A DNA stretch of 64,000 nucleotides from NCBI GenBank assembly GCA_947683425.1, contig CANTUQ010000109.1, positions 2,014,501-2,078,500 on the forward strand. The letters are read 5' to 3'. A program made the translations under genes and the position numbers. Source of the stretch: Excoecaria cochinchinensis (taxonomy: Eukaryota; Streptophyta; Magnoliopsida; Malpighiales; Euphorbiaceae). Below the pieces are notes generated by a model. It was not told the origin of the DNA, did not search any database, and saw nothing but the letters and a program-made list of their open reading frames with translations. This document shows, piece by piece, positions 9,400-19,834 of this stretch; the first letter of the stretch is position 1; the number at the start of each line of letters is the position of its first letter.

Positions 9400-10870
9400 A
9401 GCCTTGTGTGCGTGTGATTTTGTATGTACAATTTTGGCATGTTTTATTTTTGTGTATGTGTAATGGTTTAAATTTTAGTATTATGTGTTTTGGGGTTTTG
9501 TTGGGTGTGAGTGTTTATATTGGAGTAGGGTGCGTGTTTTATGAGGTTAATTTTAAGTGTATGATTGAGGATGGTTATTGGGTGTGTCTTGAGGAAGTTC
9601 TCCTATGGGGTCTTGACATGTGGCAAGTGAGAAGGATATAAATAATGGAGAGAAGAGAGAAAAGACAGTTGTTCCCCTTCTTCTTTTTTCCCGTTTCTCC
9701 TCTCCCTCAACCCATTCTTCATCTTCTTTTCCCTTTCTTCTTTATTTCTTTGTGATCTTTCCCTTTTTGCTGGAATTTTTGGTGAGCTTTGGGTAGCTCT
9801 AAGCTAATTTGGTATGTTTGTAGCTAATTATTCTTCTTCATCCTCTTCTTCCTTTTTAATTTGGGTCTTTTGATGTCTTGGGATTAAGAGTTTGAATTTT
9901 GTTTTGATAGGTGTTTTGCTCAGAGATCCCTCCTAGAGAGCCTAAGGGCAAGAAAATAACAAGTGAAAGCGGAGCCCATAATTAGAGCTCGAGAATTCGA
10001 GGTTTGGGAACATTTGTTATTTTTGTGTATTTTGTGTGATTGTGTGTCAATTTGTTGGAATTGATGAGATATATTGTGGGTATTTGTATCTAAATGACAC
10101 GGGTATTGATTATTTTGAGTTAAGATGCATAATTTGTATAAAATTGAACCTAAGCATGAGTTTGTATGAATTTCTAAGAGAAAATGCTGGTTTAGTGAAT
10201 TCTTAAATTTGATCTTGTAAATTGTATGATTTGATGGTGATAATTGGTTTATAAGTTGGGTTTTAAGTTGTTTAAGATGTTGTGAATGATTAATTTGCTT
10301 GGGGTTGAGTTTTGAAGTCAATTGGAGGTTTGGGTGATTTTGAGAACATGAATTTCTGCAGATTTTCGCGTAAGGGCTGGAAATCCTGACTCTGTCGCGA
10401 ACGCGATACGGTCGCGACAGAGCTCTGTGATTTTAGCCTTTGCACGCGCCGAGTGTTGGGCTGCTGAGTGGCCGTAACGAGAGCTCTCTGTCGCGAGCGC
10501 GATAAAGCACTCGATTGCCGAGCGGATTTGAGCAGTGCCCTGTCGCAAGCGCGCGCCTGCGCACGAGCGCGACAGTAATTGCTGGCCACTCACGGTCGCG
10601 AGCGCGACAGTGAGATATGCCTCTATCTTCGCGCGAGCGCGAGGACTGTTGTGAGCGCGACACCTCCTGACTTCATTTTGAGTTTTCTTTTACTCTTTTG
10701 ATGCTTAGTTTCCAAACTTGTGATACTTTTAGAATTATGTATGGACAATTTTATGAATTATATAAATATGATTTGTATTATTTAACCTGCGAGAGTCAAT
10801 AAGTGAATAAATAGGCATGCCTATAGAGTTCAGTTAGCTCCAACCATGCGTATGCGTTCTGGACCCTGAT
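9400..10870 (+). mobile_element. Tekay-like gypsy LTR (truncated), plus orientation
   Basis: This piece sits between the RT fragment of element A and another LTR-like block. It has an LTR-type promoter, GGATATAAATAATGG near 9637-9651, followed by a pyrimidine-rich leader (9660-9780), a GC-rich hairpin array (10375-10670), and the stretch 10795-10870. That stretch matches, in reverse complement, the end of element A's own 5' LTR, including ATAGGCATGCCTAT and GCGTTCTGGACCCTGAT. I therefore read it as an LTR of a related element in the opposite direction. Its true start was not found, and its end is cut near 10870. Confidence 0.65.
10375..10670. repeat. GC-rich hairpin array in a Tekay-like LTR
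   Basis: Amid AT-rich LTR sequence there are repeated TCGCGAGCGCGACAG-type motifs forming inverted repeats. TCTGTCGCGA (10391-10400) pairs with TCGCGACAGA (10412-10421). CTGTCGC (10540-10546) pairs with GCGACAG (10569-10575). CTCAC...TCGCG pairs with CGCGA...GTGAG at 10589-10614. Further half-motifs lie at ~10489-10503 and 10629-10662. Frames on the minus strand here are by-products of the GC content. Confidence 0.75.
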
Positions 10871-11700
10871 TAGAAAATTCTATCTCTCATCTCACACGAT
10901 TAATGCATTTATTAAAAGCGCAATTCAAGCATCAAGAAAGCGGTAAATGAAAGGTATAAATAAAACGATAAATAAAGTGGTAAACACGCAAAACCACATT
11001 ATTATAAAATAGAAATTGGGACAAATACAATCCCCCAAGTACAAAGAAAAGCTAAACAAAATTGCCCCAAAAATAATTAATTACAAGAACCCACATGATA
11101 TATATAAACATAAAATTAAACAATCAAGTAAAATCAATCAAAAGGGATTATATGAATAAATCGGGATATTTATTCGGTTCAGGAATATTGGTTCCTTCAT
11201 TCTCACTTAAAAGGGGTCGAACAGTTATTTTTGCTATTGGCTTGAAAACCGGGACGAATTGCTCCCATTCTGAGAAAATTTAACGCTTTATTTTAATTCA
11301 TGACATTTTTGCATTCATTAGCTAAAATCGAGGATATTGGTTCTAATTTATTAATAAAATCTCAATTTAGTTATAAAAATATTTTTATAATTTTTTATCT
11401 AACAAGCGTATAAAATAAAACTATTTTATTTTATAAATAACACAATCACACAAACAAGGGTTAGGTAAGGTCTCATCCAAGTAATGTAGTCTCCTACGCA
11501 TTGTAACCCCTCCACTTGGTCACGAAAATGCTCACGCAAATAAGATCGCATTTTAAGCCCCAATAAAAAAATAACAATAAAAATATTAGTAATAATTCTA
11601 AAATCTACTAAACAAAAATAACAATAAAAATAAGTGAAATATAGAATAAAATTAACACACATACAAAGAGAATTCAGAAGTCATACAAAACTAGCCATGA

Positions 11701-11701
11701 G

Positions 11702-11773
<72 letters not shown>
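11701..11773. repeat. (ATA)n microsatellite
   Basis: About 24 ATA/ATAATA units with one CAATA interruption, inside the LTR-like block. Confidence 0.95.
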
Positions 11774-12589
11774 TTGACTCAACAAATAAGGTGATGAGTA
11801 GAACAAATAAACATACAATCAAAAAAAATATTCAAACACAAAAATGATTATCACAACAAAATCATACTCAAAAGAACAATAAACCTGATTTTCCACACTC
11901 AAAATCATACATTTTATCCATTTTCATGCCAAAACATAATAAAGATTGGAAAATCATGGTAAGAAACATAAATTCCAACTTCATGAACACACATTTATCA
12001 AGTCACTGTTCACATATTCATCAATGCCATGAAAAATAAAATAAATTAATAAAATAAAATGAGATAGTAAAAATGGATCCAAGAATTTTTACTATCAGAG
12101 TGGATAGAATGGAAGTAAGATGCCTCAATCCAGTTCTCCTTGTCAAGATTTGAAATCAGACTCAAAAGATTCAAAAAACCTTAAGTTTTTATCTCAAAAT
12201 AACTCAAGAACACAAAAGCTTAAAAATGGTGTTTTTGTTGTTTGATAAGAAACTCAAGCTAAGTAAATTGATTTTCCTTCCTCAATTTAATCCAACCTCA
12301 TCGAACATTTTCTAGATCTAAGAAAATAAAAAAAGATCAAAGGAAGAACTTTTTTGCTCTCAAGAAACAATGGGTTTTTCTCTCTAGTAGCCCCTTTTCT
12401 TTCCAAGAACTTTCTTTTCTCAATCCCAAAAGTCCTCCCCTTTTCTCTTTCTAAAATATTCTATTTATATTAATTATGAAGAAAACCTAATTAAATTAGG
12501 AAAAGAATATGTATCCTAATGAAAATCTTCTTTATTAGACTTAAAAAAAACACTTAAAAACCCAAAAAAAAGTAAAAAACTCGTTTTCG

Positions 12590-12920
12590 GCGGAAAAACA
12601 GCAAACGGGGGCGCTGGCTGGTGAGGGGGTAGCCTGCTGCGAAGGGGTGGCCTGCTAGGGGCGCCCAGCGCACAGGGGCAGCCTTGCGCGCAGCTGCCGC
12701 GTGGCTGCCCCCGTGCAAGGCTGCCCTGCGCAATAGGCAGCCTCGTGCTAGGCTGCCGCGTGGGCGCCCACCGCAGGCTGCGCCTTCGCGTGAGGCTGTT
12801 GCGTGCGAGGGTGAGCTCCTCTCGCCGCGTGTACTCCAGGGGGTATCACCCCTCGCGTGCGCTCGTAGTAGGGGCATCTCCCCGCCCGCGCATTCCTCCC
12901 CCGACGAAGCCGACGCATTT
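12590..12920. repeat. GC-rich inverted-repeat patch
   Basis: This patch is strongly GC-rich while its flanks are AT-rich. GGGCAGCCTTGC (12676-12687) pairs perfectly with GCAAGGCTGCCC (12715-12726). GGCAGCC (12736-12742) pairs with GGCTGCC (12751-12757). More GCTGCC/GGCAGC motifs are scattered through 12600-12790. Four overlapping frames on both strands are all low-complexity Ala/Arg/Pro-rich and are not genes. Confidence 0.7.
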
Positions 12921-13156
12921 GTGCCCTTCTGCACATAAACCCAACAAAAAAAAAACTTCCTCTTTTTTTTTTAAATAAAAATAAAAATAAAATAACTAAA
13001 TAAAAAATTTTAAAAGTATTTTAAAACAGATAAAAGAACTTGGCAAGGAGATGATTAATCCCTATTTTTTTGCCTATAAATCGATCTTTATTTTCATCAT
13101 CTTGTAATCCTAATCTTGGACTGCCTCGGGACCCGATGTCTACAGCTGAAAACTTT

Positions 13157-14520
13157 TTTCCTTACAGCACTAAAGGACGGTTCTTATACACTTTACTTAC
13201 ATTGACACTATGCCCTAAAGGACTGGTTGCACAAATCTCATAATCTAACAGATCTGCGTTAGGCAAATTAGCACATATCTTTTTAGAACATAAATACGAG
13301 TGTGTGGAACCAGGATCTATTAGAGCATGCAACTCAGTGTCAAAGAGTAAAAACATAACAGTAATGACCTCAGGTGCATCTTACTTATCCCGAGCCCTCA
13401 TAGTATACACTTTAGCTGGTGCAACTGGAGGACGATCTACTGTCTTAGAAGAAGCTCTGTCTCTAGGCCGTCCACCACGACCTCGTCCTCTACCCCTTCT
13501 ACGGCTAGCTTGAGGGGCATTAGATCCCGCTCGGCTGGCCTCCTGCTGATCTTGGGTGCTCTCATGCAATCTTGGGCAATTAGCCAAGAAATGATCCGTG
13601 CTGTCACATTTGAAGCAGCCTCCAATCAACCAACGACATTTGCCCCTATGGCGCTTATTGCAATCCGAATATTCCGATGCAATATCACCTCTTCCACCCG
13701 AAAAGCACCCCTACTAGCACTCGACCCTTGAGAAGGTCCTTGTCTCCTACCTCTTGTAGTAGGGCTATTAGAAGACTCATCTGGAGAATTTACTTGAGGA
13801 TTCCTTGATCTCTTCCCGGACGATGAGCCTCCATGAGAGGGATTCCTTCTTTGAGCCCTTTCTCTCAAAATGATCTCTAAACATTTCGCTCGCATAGCCG
13901 CTTGAACAATCTGATAATAGCTAACATCCAGAGAAGACATCAAAGAAATCAGCATAGCTGTAAGAGACTCATTCAAGCCTGCCTCAAAATGCTGGCAACG
14001 AAACTCGTCGGTGAGAACCCCCAGCAGTGCATACTTACTAAACCTACTGAATTCCTTTTCATAGTCCGCCACGGATAGGGCTCTCTGCTTGAGACTCAAA
14101 AACTGTGTCCACTTAGCCTCCTTATACACCTTAGTCACATACTTATTATGAAACTCTCGCTCAAAGAACGCCCAAGTCACTGGGTCAGGAATTTACGGGT
14201 GCCTAAAAAATAATTTCCACTAATCATAGGCAGAACCCTGCAACAGCGACACAACACACTCCACTTCCCTATCCGGAGGACAATGGATCTCTTTTAATAC
14301 CCTTTTCACTTTCTCAATCCACAGCTCTGCTCTATCAAATTCATCCAAACTTGTCCCATAAAAGTCCTCAGGACCAAACTTCCTCATATTCTCAATTTGA
14401 GTTCTCGGAGCAGTAACTCTTTCCAACACAGTAGCCATGTCTTGAGATATCTTGAGCATAGCCTTAAAAGGCATGGCTGGAGCCTCAGGTTGTACCCTTG
14501 CTGGCTAAGTAGGACCAAAA
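13157..14520 (-). pseudogene. Tekay-like gypsy gag and protease fragment (element A)
   Basis: On the minus strand, gag starts near 14474-14520. Recognisable parts are LWIEKVKRVLKEI, VTWAFFEREFHNKYV, LSVADYEKEFSRFSKYA, DEFRCQHFEAGLNE and a CCHC knuckle CFKCDSTDHFLANC (near 13580-13620). An Arg/Gly-rich linker and the protease LIDPGSTHSYL (catalytic Asp, near 13318) follow. Two stops at 14180-14220, a frameshift near 13630 and a stop at 13381 break the frame. Gag coats the RNA and the protease cuts the polyprotein. The order gag-protease and the PBS at 14684-14695 give a minus-strand element that continued to the RT fragment at 9.39 kb before being split. Confidence 0.88.
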
Positions 14521-14683
14521 ACTGATGGATCTTACTCTCGGGGATTCGCACTCTTGGCTGACCCCTTCAAGAGATCCACGTGCTGACTCCATTTAACTAC
14601 AAAATATAAGGACATCCGCATTAGACCAACACAATTCTAAACACAATTTTATTCTACGGTCGCCTAGAAATGCCTAAACCTAT

Positions 14684-14695
14684 GCTCTGATACCA
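14684..14695 (-). other. Primer-binding site of element A
   Basis: The minus strand reads TGGTATCAGAGC, the plant initiator-Met-tRNA type primer-binding site, a few bases after the 5' LTR end. Confidence 0.9.
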
Positions 14696-14702
14696 ATAAA
14701 AT

Positions 14703-15775
14703 TATAACACCCCTTACCTATACATAGGGAAGCTCGCCCTCCGTGGATAGGTGAGTGCCCCGATACTCAAGGGCTATTACCAGGCAGAAACAAACATACA
14801 AAGAACAATCAATATAACACAAGTATAAAACATACATACTGATATTCATATACATATAACAGAATCTGGAGAACAAAAATTTCTCTTCATTCATAACCAA
14901 AATGTTTACAATGCTGAGTCATACTACAAAATTTCATAACTATGCATATTACATATACAAATCTGATTACAATATCAAAAGCTTTAGATCAAAGGATTAC
15001 AAAATACCAAAAGCCTAAATATCTATCAAAAGCCCATCCTATTGTGTTGGCCTTGGCTGACGTGAATCGGACTTCCCAAAATCTCCAACCGCTTCCACAC
15101 CTACACGGATAAAACACCTGTGCTAAACCCAATGGCTTAGTGGGGAAAATAAAGAATGAATGACCACTCACAGTGGATACCAATGCAGATCACATTCACA
15201 TGGCACTCACATTCTGACAAAGCATCATATGATATATCCATGAGTCATTCATTAAAATAATAACCTCACTTTAACATATCATGCACATCATTATAACAAT
15301 TCATATTATTTTATATCATAGTCAAACACATAGATAAGCCTACAAACTCAGAGTGGTGGATAACTGGTAAATGCATAGGTACCCGTAGGTATAAAAATAA
15401 TTTCTTTTCCTTTCATTTCAAAACATTTTCACATAGCGATCTTAAATAAGATCCAAACTCATAGGGATTGTGAGGATCCAAATAGGGACCTGATCAGGGT
15501 CCAGAACGCATAGGCTGTAGCTAACAGAACTCTATAGGCATGCCTATCTATCCACTTACTTGACTATTGTAGGCTAAATACATCCACTCAATTATTGATC
15601 ACACTATAAGATATATCATAGTTCATATATTTAGCGTGTATAAAACATAGGCGAGAAACCATGCAAATTGACATAAAATAATCAATATTGAAGAACAGGG
15701 GAGGGTCGCTGTGAAGTGCGCCGAACCCCGGGGTGCCCCGAGCGCCCGCTTTTAGGGCGATCGGGATGAGGTTCA
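14703..15775 (-). mobile_element. 5' LTR of element A (truncated)
   Basis: On the minus strand this LTR ends in AAGGGGTGTTATA at 14703, close to the PBS. Reading outward it contains the ATAGGCATGCCTAT palindrome at 15534-15547 and GCGTTCTGGACCCTGAT (15495-15512), both shared with the LTR at 9.4-10.87 kb. At 15690-15775 there is a GC-rich inverted-repeat patch, including CGGGGTGCCCCG at 15729-15740. Beyond ~15780 the sequence changes to a different repeat, so the U3 part and the LTR start are missing. Confidence 0.72.
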
Positions 15776-15789
15776 TGAAACTTGTAAGA

Positions 15790-16095
15790 AATTACAAGTG
15801 CGTCCATTTTAGGCAACAAGGAGGTTTCTTGGAGTTGGAGTCGCCACCCAATAGAACATTGGGAAAGGTCGTCTAACCTCAGTGAGCCTAAGACAGCGCT
15901 GCTATATCCATTTTGGGCAAGTCAGAGGGGTCTTGGAGGCTCCATCCTAATAGAACATTAGGATGGCCCTCTCGCCTCGTGGAGCCTAGGACTATGCAAG
16001 TTAAAGCCTTTTTACGGGACACAAGAGGTGTCTTGGAAGTCCCATTCCAATGGAACATTGAAATGGTCATCTCGCCTCGTTGAGCCCAAAGACCA
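15790..16095. repeat. Three imperfect ~100-120 bp tandem units
   Basis: Each unit runs through a TCCATTTT..GGCAA or ACGGGAC..AAG start, a G-rich core (TTTCTTGGAGTTGGAG, GTCTTGGAGGCTCC, GTCTTGGAAGTCCC), an inverted pair built on AATAGAACATT or AATGGAACATT, and ends with GTGAGCCTAAGAC, GGAGCCTAGGAC or TGAGCCCAAAGAC. Starts are near 15800, 15905 and 16010. In the first unit the pair CCCAATAGAACATTGGG is itself a small hairpin; the other two keep such a pair with different bases. Confidence 0.75.
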
Positions 16096-16099
16096 GAGA

Positions 16100-17640
16100 T
16101 GGTTTGGAACTTCCCGTTTATTCATACCTTGATTAAGTTTATAATTGAGTTTTGAATTTAGCGTTTCATCCCATTTCTCATTCAATTTTAATGCAATTTA
16201 ATTAAAGCGCATGTCAATCACATAAAGAAAGTCGTAGATAAAGTAAATAAAAGCGCATGAAAATAAATTACAACAAAATTAGGGGCAGAATACAACCCCT
16301 ATTGGTAAATAAAATACAAATCATACATAAATTGGGCTATTTATTAAAGATGAGGACATTGGTCCTTTCATGCATAATTAAAGAAAATAATTTTAAAGTG
16401 ACAATTTATTTTGGATGAAAAAGCTAGGACATTGGCTCTACATTGGCGTTCATCCATGCCGAACAATCGGATCAAGATAAAGCCCTCACGAGAATGGATC
16501 TCAAGGATCTGCTCCTGAAAAGACAGTTAAAAGAGCAAGCCTACTCATGCTCACTATGCCAGGAGCAGCAAGGTAAGTTTCGGTACCATGAGATGTATGC
16601 TTGTACACATCGCACAATAATCAAGATGAAGTCCTCATAAGAGAAGAATCTCAAGGACCTGCTCCCAAGAGGGAAAAGAATAAGCCTTTCCATGCGCACC
16701 ATGCCGGGAGCAAACAGATAAGTTTCTCTGTCATAAGATGTACGCTCACACACCTCAGACAAAGCATACAAAATCCGAATTCAAATGTATGTATATTTCA
16801 CACACATGATTTCACACACGTGCACAGTATTTTGTATATGTACATGGCTTAGATGGAGGGTCCGAATAGTCCTCATGCTTAAAGATGATCCAAGAGATGA
16901 GTTCAGCTTAACATTGTCAGATTCATGCACACTATGCTGGGGCCAATCAGGTAAGTTTTCCTATCATAAGATATACGCTCATATACATCACATAGTAAGT
17001 GTATCAAAGCCAAATTCAAATGTACAAATTCTCAAACAAATGCAAATATATAAAGAATACAACTCTTCAAATAAAAACAACACAAAAAACACAAATTCTC
17101 AAACAAAACAAAACAAAACAAAAAAAAGAAGACATTTTCAAGGCCTTGAAAATCCAATATACTGTAAATACATTCAAAATGTAAAGATCAAAAACAAAAC
17201 AAGGAAAAACAGAAACAACAATGAAAACAAAATAGGAAAATCACCCGCCTGCAGGCAAACAATAAAATTTCCAATCTATTTTGTTTTTTGAGAAAGCTTA
17301 GATCTTTTTTCCGTCCTGGAAGCTCAACATCAAAATCTCTCACACTCTTGAGAAGTACGTAGGTCTTTTCAACCAGGAGGCTGCGTTAGAGATGATAGAG
17401 GAATTGATATCTGATATATCACAGTTAATACAGGCAAGAAAATGAGGAGTAACCAACCATCCTTCAAGGGGGCACCCGTCTGACATCGGCCCCAACAGGT
17501 ATGTATTGCCACAGGTATGCGTCTTTTATATGCCCTGTACGTTTGGTTTTTCCTTTTTTGTAGTAAAAAAAAAGAGGTCTAGGATAGGCGCCATCAAAGA
17601 AAGCGACGAACGGTTCGCCATGCCAACCTAAGGATGGTCG
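16100..17640. mobile_element. Non-coding retroelement-derived region with ~150-bp repeats
   Basis: Positions 16140-16440 resemble the LTR-like block at 10.9-11.3 kb. At 16476-17000 there are about three diverged copies of a ~145-170 bp unit. Each carries GTCCTCA/CCCTCA, TCTCAAGGA(T/C)CTGCTCC, a CACTATGCC-GGAGCA segment and GGTAAGTTT..TCATAAGAT(G/A)TACGCTC. Poly-A/C stretches fill 17020-17290. Short frames lack any domain. I read it as the 3' non-coding part of the gypsy element whose polypurine tract is at ~18960. Confidence 0.5.
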
Positions 17641-17647
17641 ACAGTCA

Positions 17648-18010
17648 GACAGTATACTAGCCGGATGGGGGTTAGCAGATCAGACATTGTACTAGCCGGA
17701 TGGGGGTTAGCAGATCAGATATTATACTGATAGGATGGGGGTTAGCAGATCAGACATTATATTAGCCGGATGGCGGTTAGCAGATCATATATTATACTGA
17801 CGGATGGGGGTTGGCAGATAGAATATTCTACTGACTGGATGGTGGTTAGCAGATCAGATATTATACTGACCGGATGGTGGTTAGCAGATCAGATATTATA
17901 CTAACCAGATAGTGGTTAGTAGATCAGATATTGTACTGAGGAATGGTGGTTAGCAGATATTACACTGACCAAATAATGGTAAACAGATAGGATGTTACAC
18001 GGATCGGTTG
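17648..18010. repeat. ~41-bp minisatellite, about nine copies
   Basis: The unit is close to GATCAGATATTATACTGACC followed by GGATGGTGGTTAGCA. Copies become less alike toward the right, where units shorten after ~17930. The array lies between a non-coding retroelement region and a second minisatellite. Confidence 0.9.
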
Positions 18011-18077
18011 GAGGTTACCAAGGTTATGTTGTGCATGCCCAGAAGCGGCTACCACAACAGAACGTTCAATCACATGC

Positions 18078-18880
18078 GGTAGAACAGATCGTAAACAGAG
18101 GTTGTAGTCAGAGAGTACTACATCTCACAGATACCGTGCAGGCCGGGACGAGGCTAGCGGATCACTAGAGGTAGAACAGGTCGCAAACAGAGGTTGTAGT
18201 TAGAGAGTACTGTATCTCGCAGACACCGTGCAGGCCGGAACGAGGCTAGCGGATCACCAGCGGTAGAACAGATCACAAACAGAGGTGGTAGTCGAAGAGT
18301 ACTGCATCTCGCAAACACCATGCAGGCCGGGATGAGGCTAGCGGATCACCAACGATAGAATAGATCGCAAACAGAGGTTGTAGTTAGAGAGTACTGCATC
18401 TCACAGACTAGACACTGTGTAGGCCGGGATGAGGCAAGCGGATCACCAGCGGTAGAACAGATCGCAATAGAGGATGCAGTTAGACAACACTTCACCTCAC
18501 CGCGCAGGCCAAGATAAGGCTAGCGGGACAGACCAGTCATCGAGCAGACCGAGATGAGGTTAGCAGGGGACATGCTATAAAACAGATCGCAATAGAGGAT
18601 ACAGTTAGACAACACTTCACCTCACATTGTACAGGCCGAGACGAGGCCAGCGGGACAGATTCAGCTACCGTGCATGCCGAGACGAGGACAGGGGGGCACT
18701 TGCGATAAAACAAATCGCAATGAGATTGTGGTTAGAGGACACCGCATCTCGCAGACGCCGTGCAAGCCGACCGGAGGCGAGCAAGACAACGCGATAGAAA
18801 AGATTGCGAACGAGCCACAGTCGGATAGCACTACAGCTCAACGGTAACAAGTCGCAATATTCCACACGACAAAAAGGTAA
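18078..18880. repeat. ~92-bp minisatellite, about eight copies
   Basis: Copies begin near 18078, 18170, 18262, 18354, 18451, 18574, 18700 and 18790. The first steps are 92 bp; later ones vary from 90 to 126 bp. Shared parts are GGTAGAACAGATCGCAAACA, GAGGTTGTAGTTAGAGAGTA, CATCTCGCAGACACCGTGCA, GGCCGGGACGAGGCTAGCGG and ATCACC. The array ends ~70 bp before a polypurine tract, so it lies in the 3' untranslated zone of a gypsy element. Confidence 0.92.
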
Positions 18881-18950
18881 GGGCTGCCTCAGGTACGCAT
18901 CTTTTTCCTTTTTCTCTGAATTTTGGCTCATCTAGGCACTAGTGCACTAG

Positions 18951-18990
18951 TTTCCCCAAAATTGGGGGCAACTGTAGACACCGGGTTTGA
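18951..18990 (+). mobile_element. Polypurine tract and truncated LTR start
   Basis: ATTGGGGGCAAC (18960-18971) followed by TGTAGACACCGGGTTTGA (from 18972) is a typical polypurine tract and LTR 5' end. Only about 15-20 bases of the LTR remain before an unrelated integrase frame begins. TGTAGACA is the complement of TGTCTACA at 13135-13142. Confidence 0.65.
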
Positions 18991-19834
18991 ATATATTCTA
19001 GTGGCAGTTGATTATGTGAGTAAATGGGTAAAAGCTGTAGCCACTAGAACTTGTGATGCAAAGGTTATTTTAGAATTTTTGAGAAAAAATATATTCACTC
19101 GGTATGGAGCCCCTAGAGCCATTATTAGCGATGGTGGTAAGCATTTCGTTAACCACCAATTTAAGGCTTTATTGAAAAAATTTGGAGTTAGGCATAAGGT
19201 CATGACCCCTTATCATGCTCAAGCTAATGGTCAGGTTGAAGTGTCAAACCGGGAGTTAAAGGCTATTTTAGAAAAGACGGTCAATGCATCTAGAAAAGAT
19301 TGGTACCTTAAGTTGGATGACGCTCTATGGGCTTATAGGATAGCATTTAAGACACCGATAGGGATGTCCCCTTTTAGGTTGGTTTATGGGAAGTCCTGTC
19401 ACCTCCCAGTGGAATTGGAGCATAAGGCTTATTGGGCTACAAAATTTTTGAATTTTGACCTCGAGAATGCAGGAAAGTGCAGGGCCTTGCAGCTGAATGA
19501 GTTAGAGGAGCACCGATTTTGGGCATATGATCATGCCATGAAATACAAAGACAATACCAAGAAGTGGCATGATCGAAAGCTGGTAAGGAAAGAACTTGTA
19601 CCTGGAATGAGAGTACTCCTTATAATAGCAGGTTGCGGTTATTTCTCGAAAAGTTAAAATCGCGATGGAAGGGGCCCTATGAGGATGTGGCAGTTGATAA
19701 GTTTGGAGTGGTGACATTGAAGCACCCGAGGTTTTGAGAATAAATTCAAGGTGAATGGACATCATGTGAAGCCTTATTTTGAGTCTACATTTCATAGTGC
19801 TTCTGCGATTGTCACTCTTGCAGATCCTTGACGG
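18985..19834 (+). pseudogene. Athila-like gypsy integrase, 5'-truncated and frameshifted
   Basis: The frame enters within the integrase catalytic core: ILVAVDYVSKWVKA (first Asp), IISDGGKHFVNHQF (second Asp) and HAQANGQVEVSNREL (Glu), so all three DDE residues are present. VYGKSCHLPVELEHKAYWA is the Athila-type block. After residue ~225 the frame is lost near 19620. SRWKGPYEDVAVDKFGVVTL and HHVKPYFE continue in another frame, with further stops, to ~19834. The usual ATG at 18923 is only fortuitous, because its first ~18 codons are the truncated LTR of another element. Integrase inserts the cDNA into the chromosome; this copy is dead. Confidence 0.88.

Larger units (their letters stand above)
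10871..13142. mobile_element. LTR-like block ending in TGTCTACA inserted in element A
   Basis: The right end is GACCCGATGTCTACA at 13128-13142, directly followed by the protease part of element A. TGTCTACA is the complement of TGTAGACA, and the LTR start at 18972 reads TGTAGACACCGGG, so both look like one Tat-like family. The block has no reading frame of any size apart from GC-driven ones. It holds an (ATA)n run and a GC-rich inverted-repeat patch at 12590-12920. The stretch at about 10890-11345 resembles 16140-16440 (GGxxATTGGTTC and AAAGCGCA motifs). The left limit at ~10870 is inferred from where the Tekay-like LTR breaks off. Orientation is unresolved. Confidence 0.5.

Noticed and set aside
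10290..10663. Three overlapping minus-strand frames of 76-99 aa, Arg/Ala/Ser-rich
   Set aside because: They overlap in different frames across a GC-rich hairpin array within an LTR, have no domain and no promoter, and exist because the array has few stop codons.
12554..12978. Four frames of 62-126 aa on both strands
   Set aside because: All lie in the same GC-rich inverted-repeat patch and are low-complexity. No frame is favoured over the others.
16785..17291. 168-aa frame rich in Asn, Lys and Thr
   Set aside because: The frame lies in A-rich repeats. It has no recognisable fold and no homologous part in the related block at 10.9-13.1 kb.
17648..18880. CRISPR-like appearance of regular repeats
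   Set aside because: Units are head-to-tail minisatellites without unique spacers, in a plant retroelement. There are no cas genes.
18665..18931. 88-aa minus-strand frame
   Set aside because: It lies inside the 92-bp minisatellite and has no domain.
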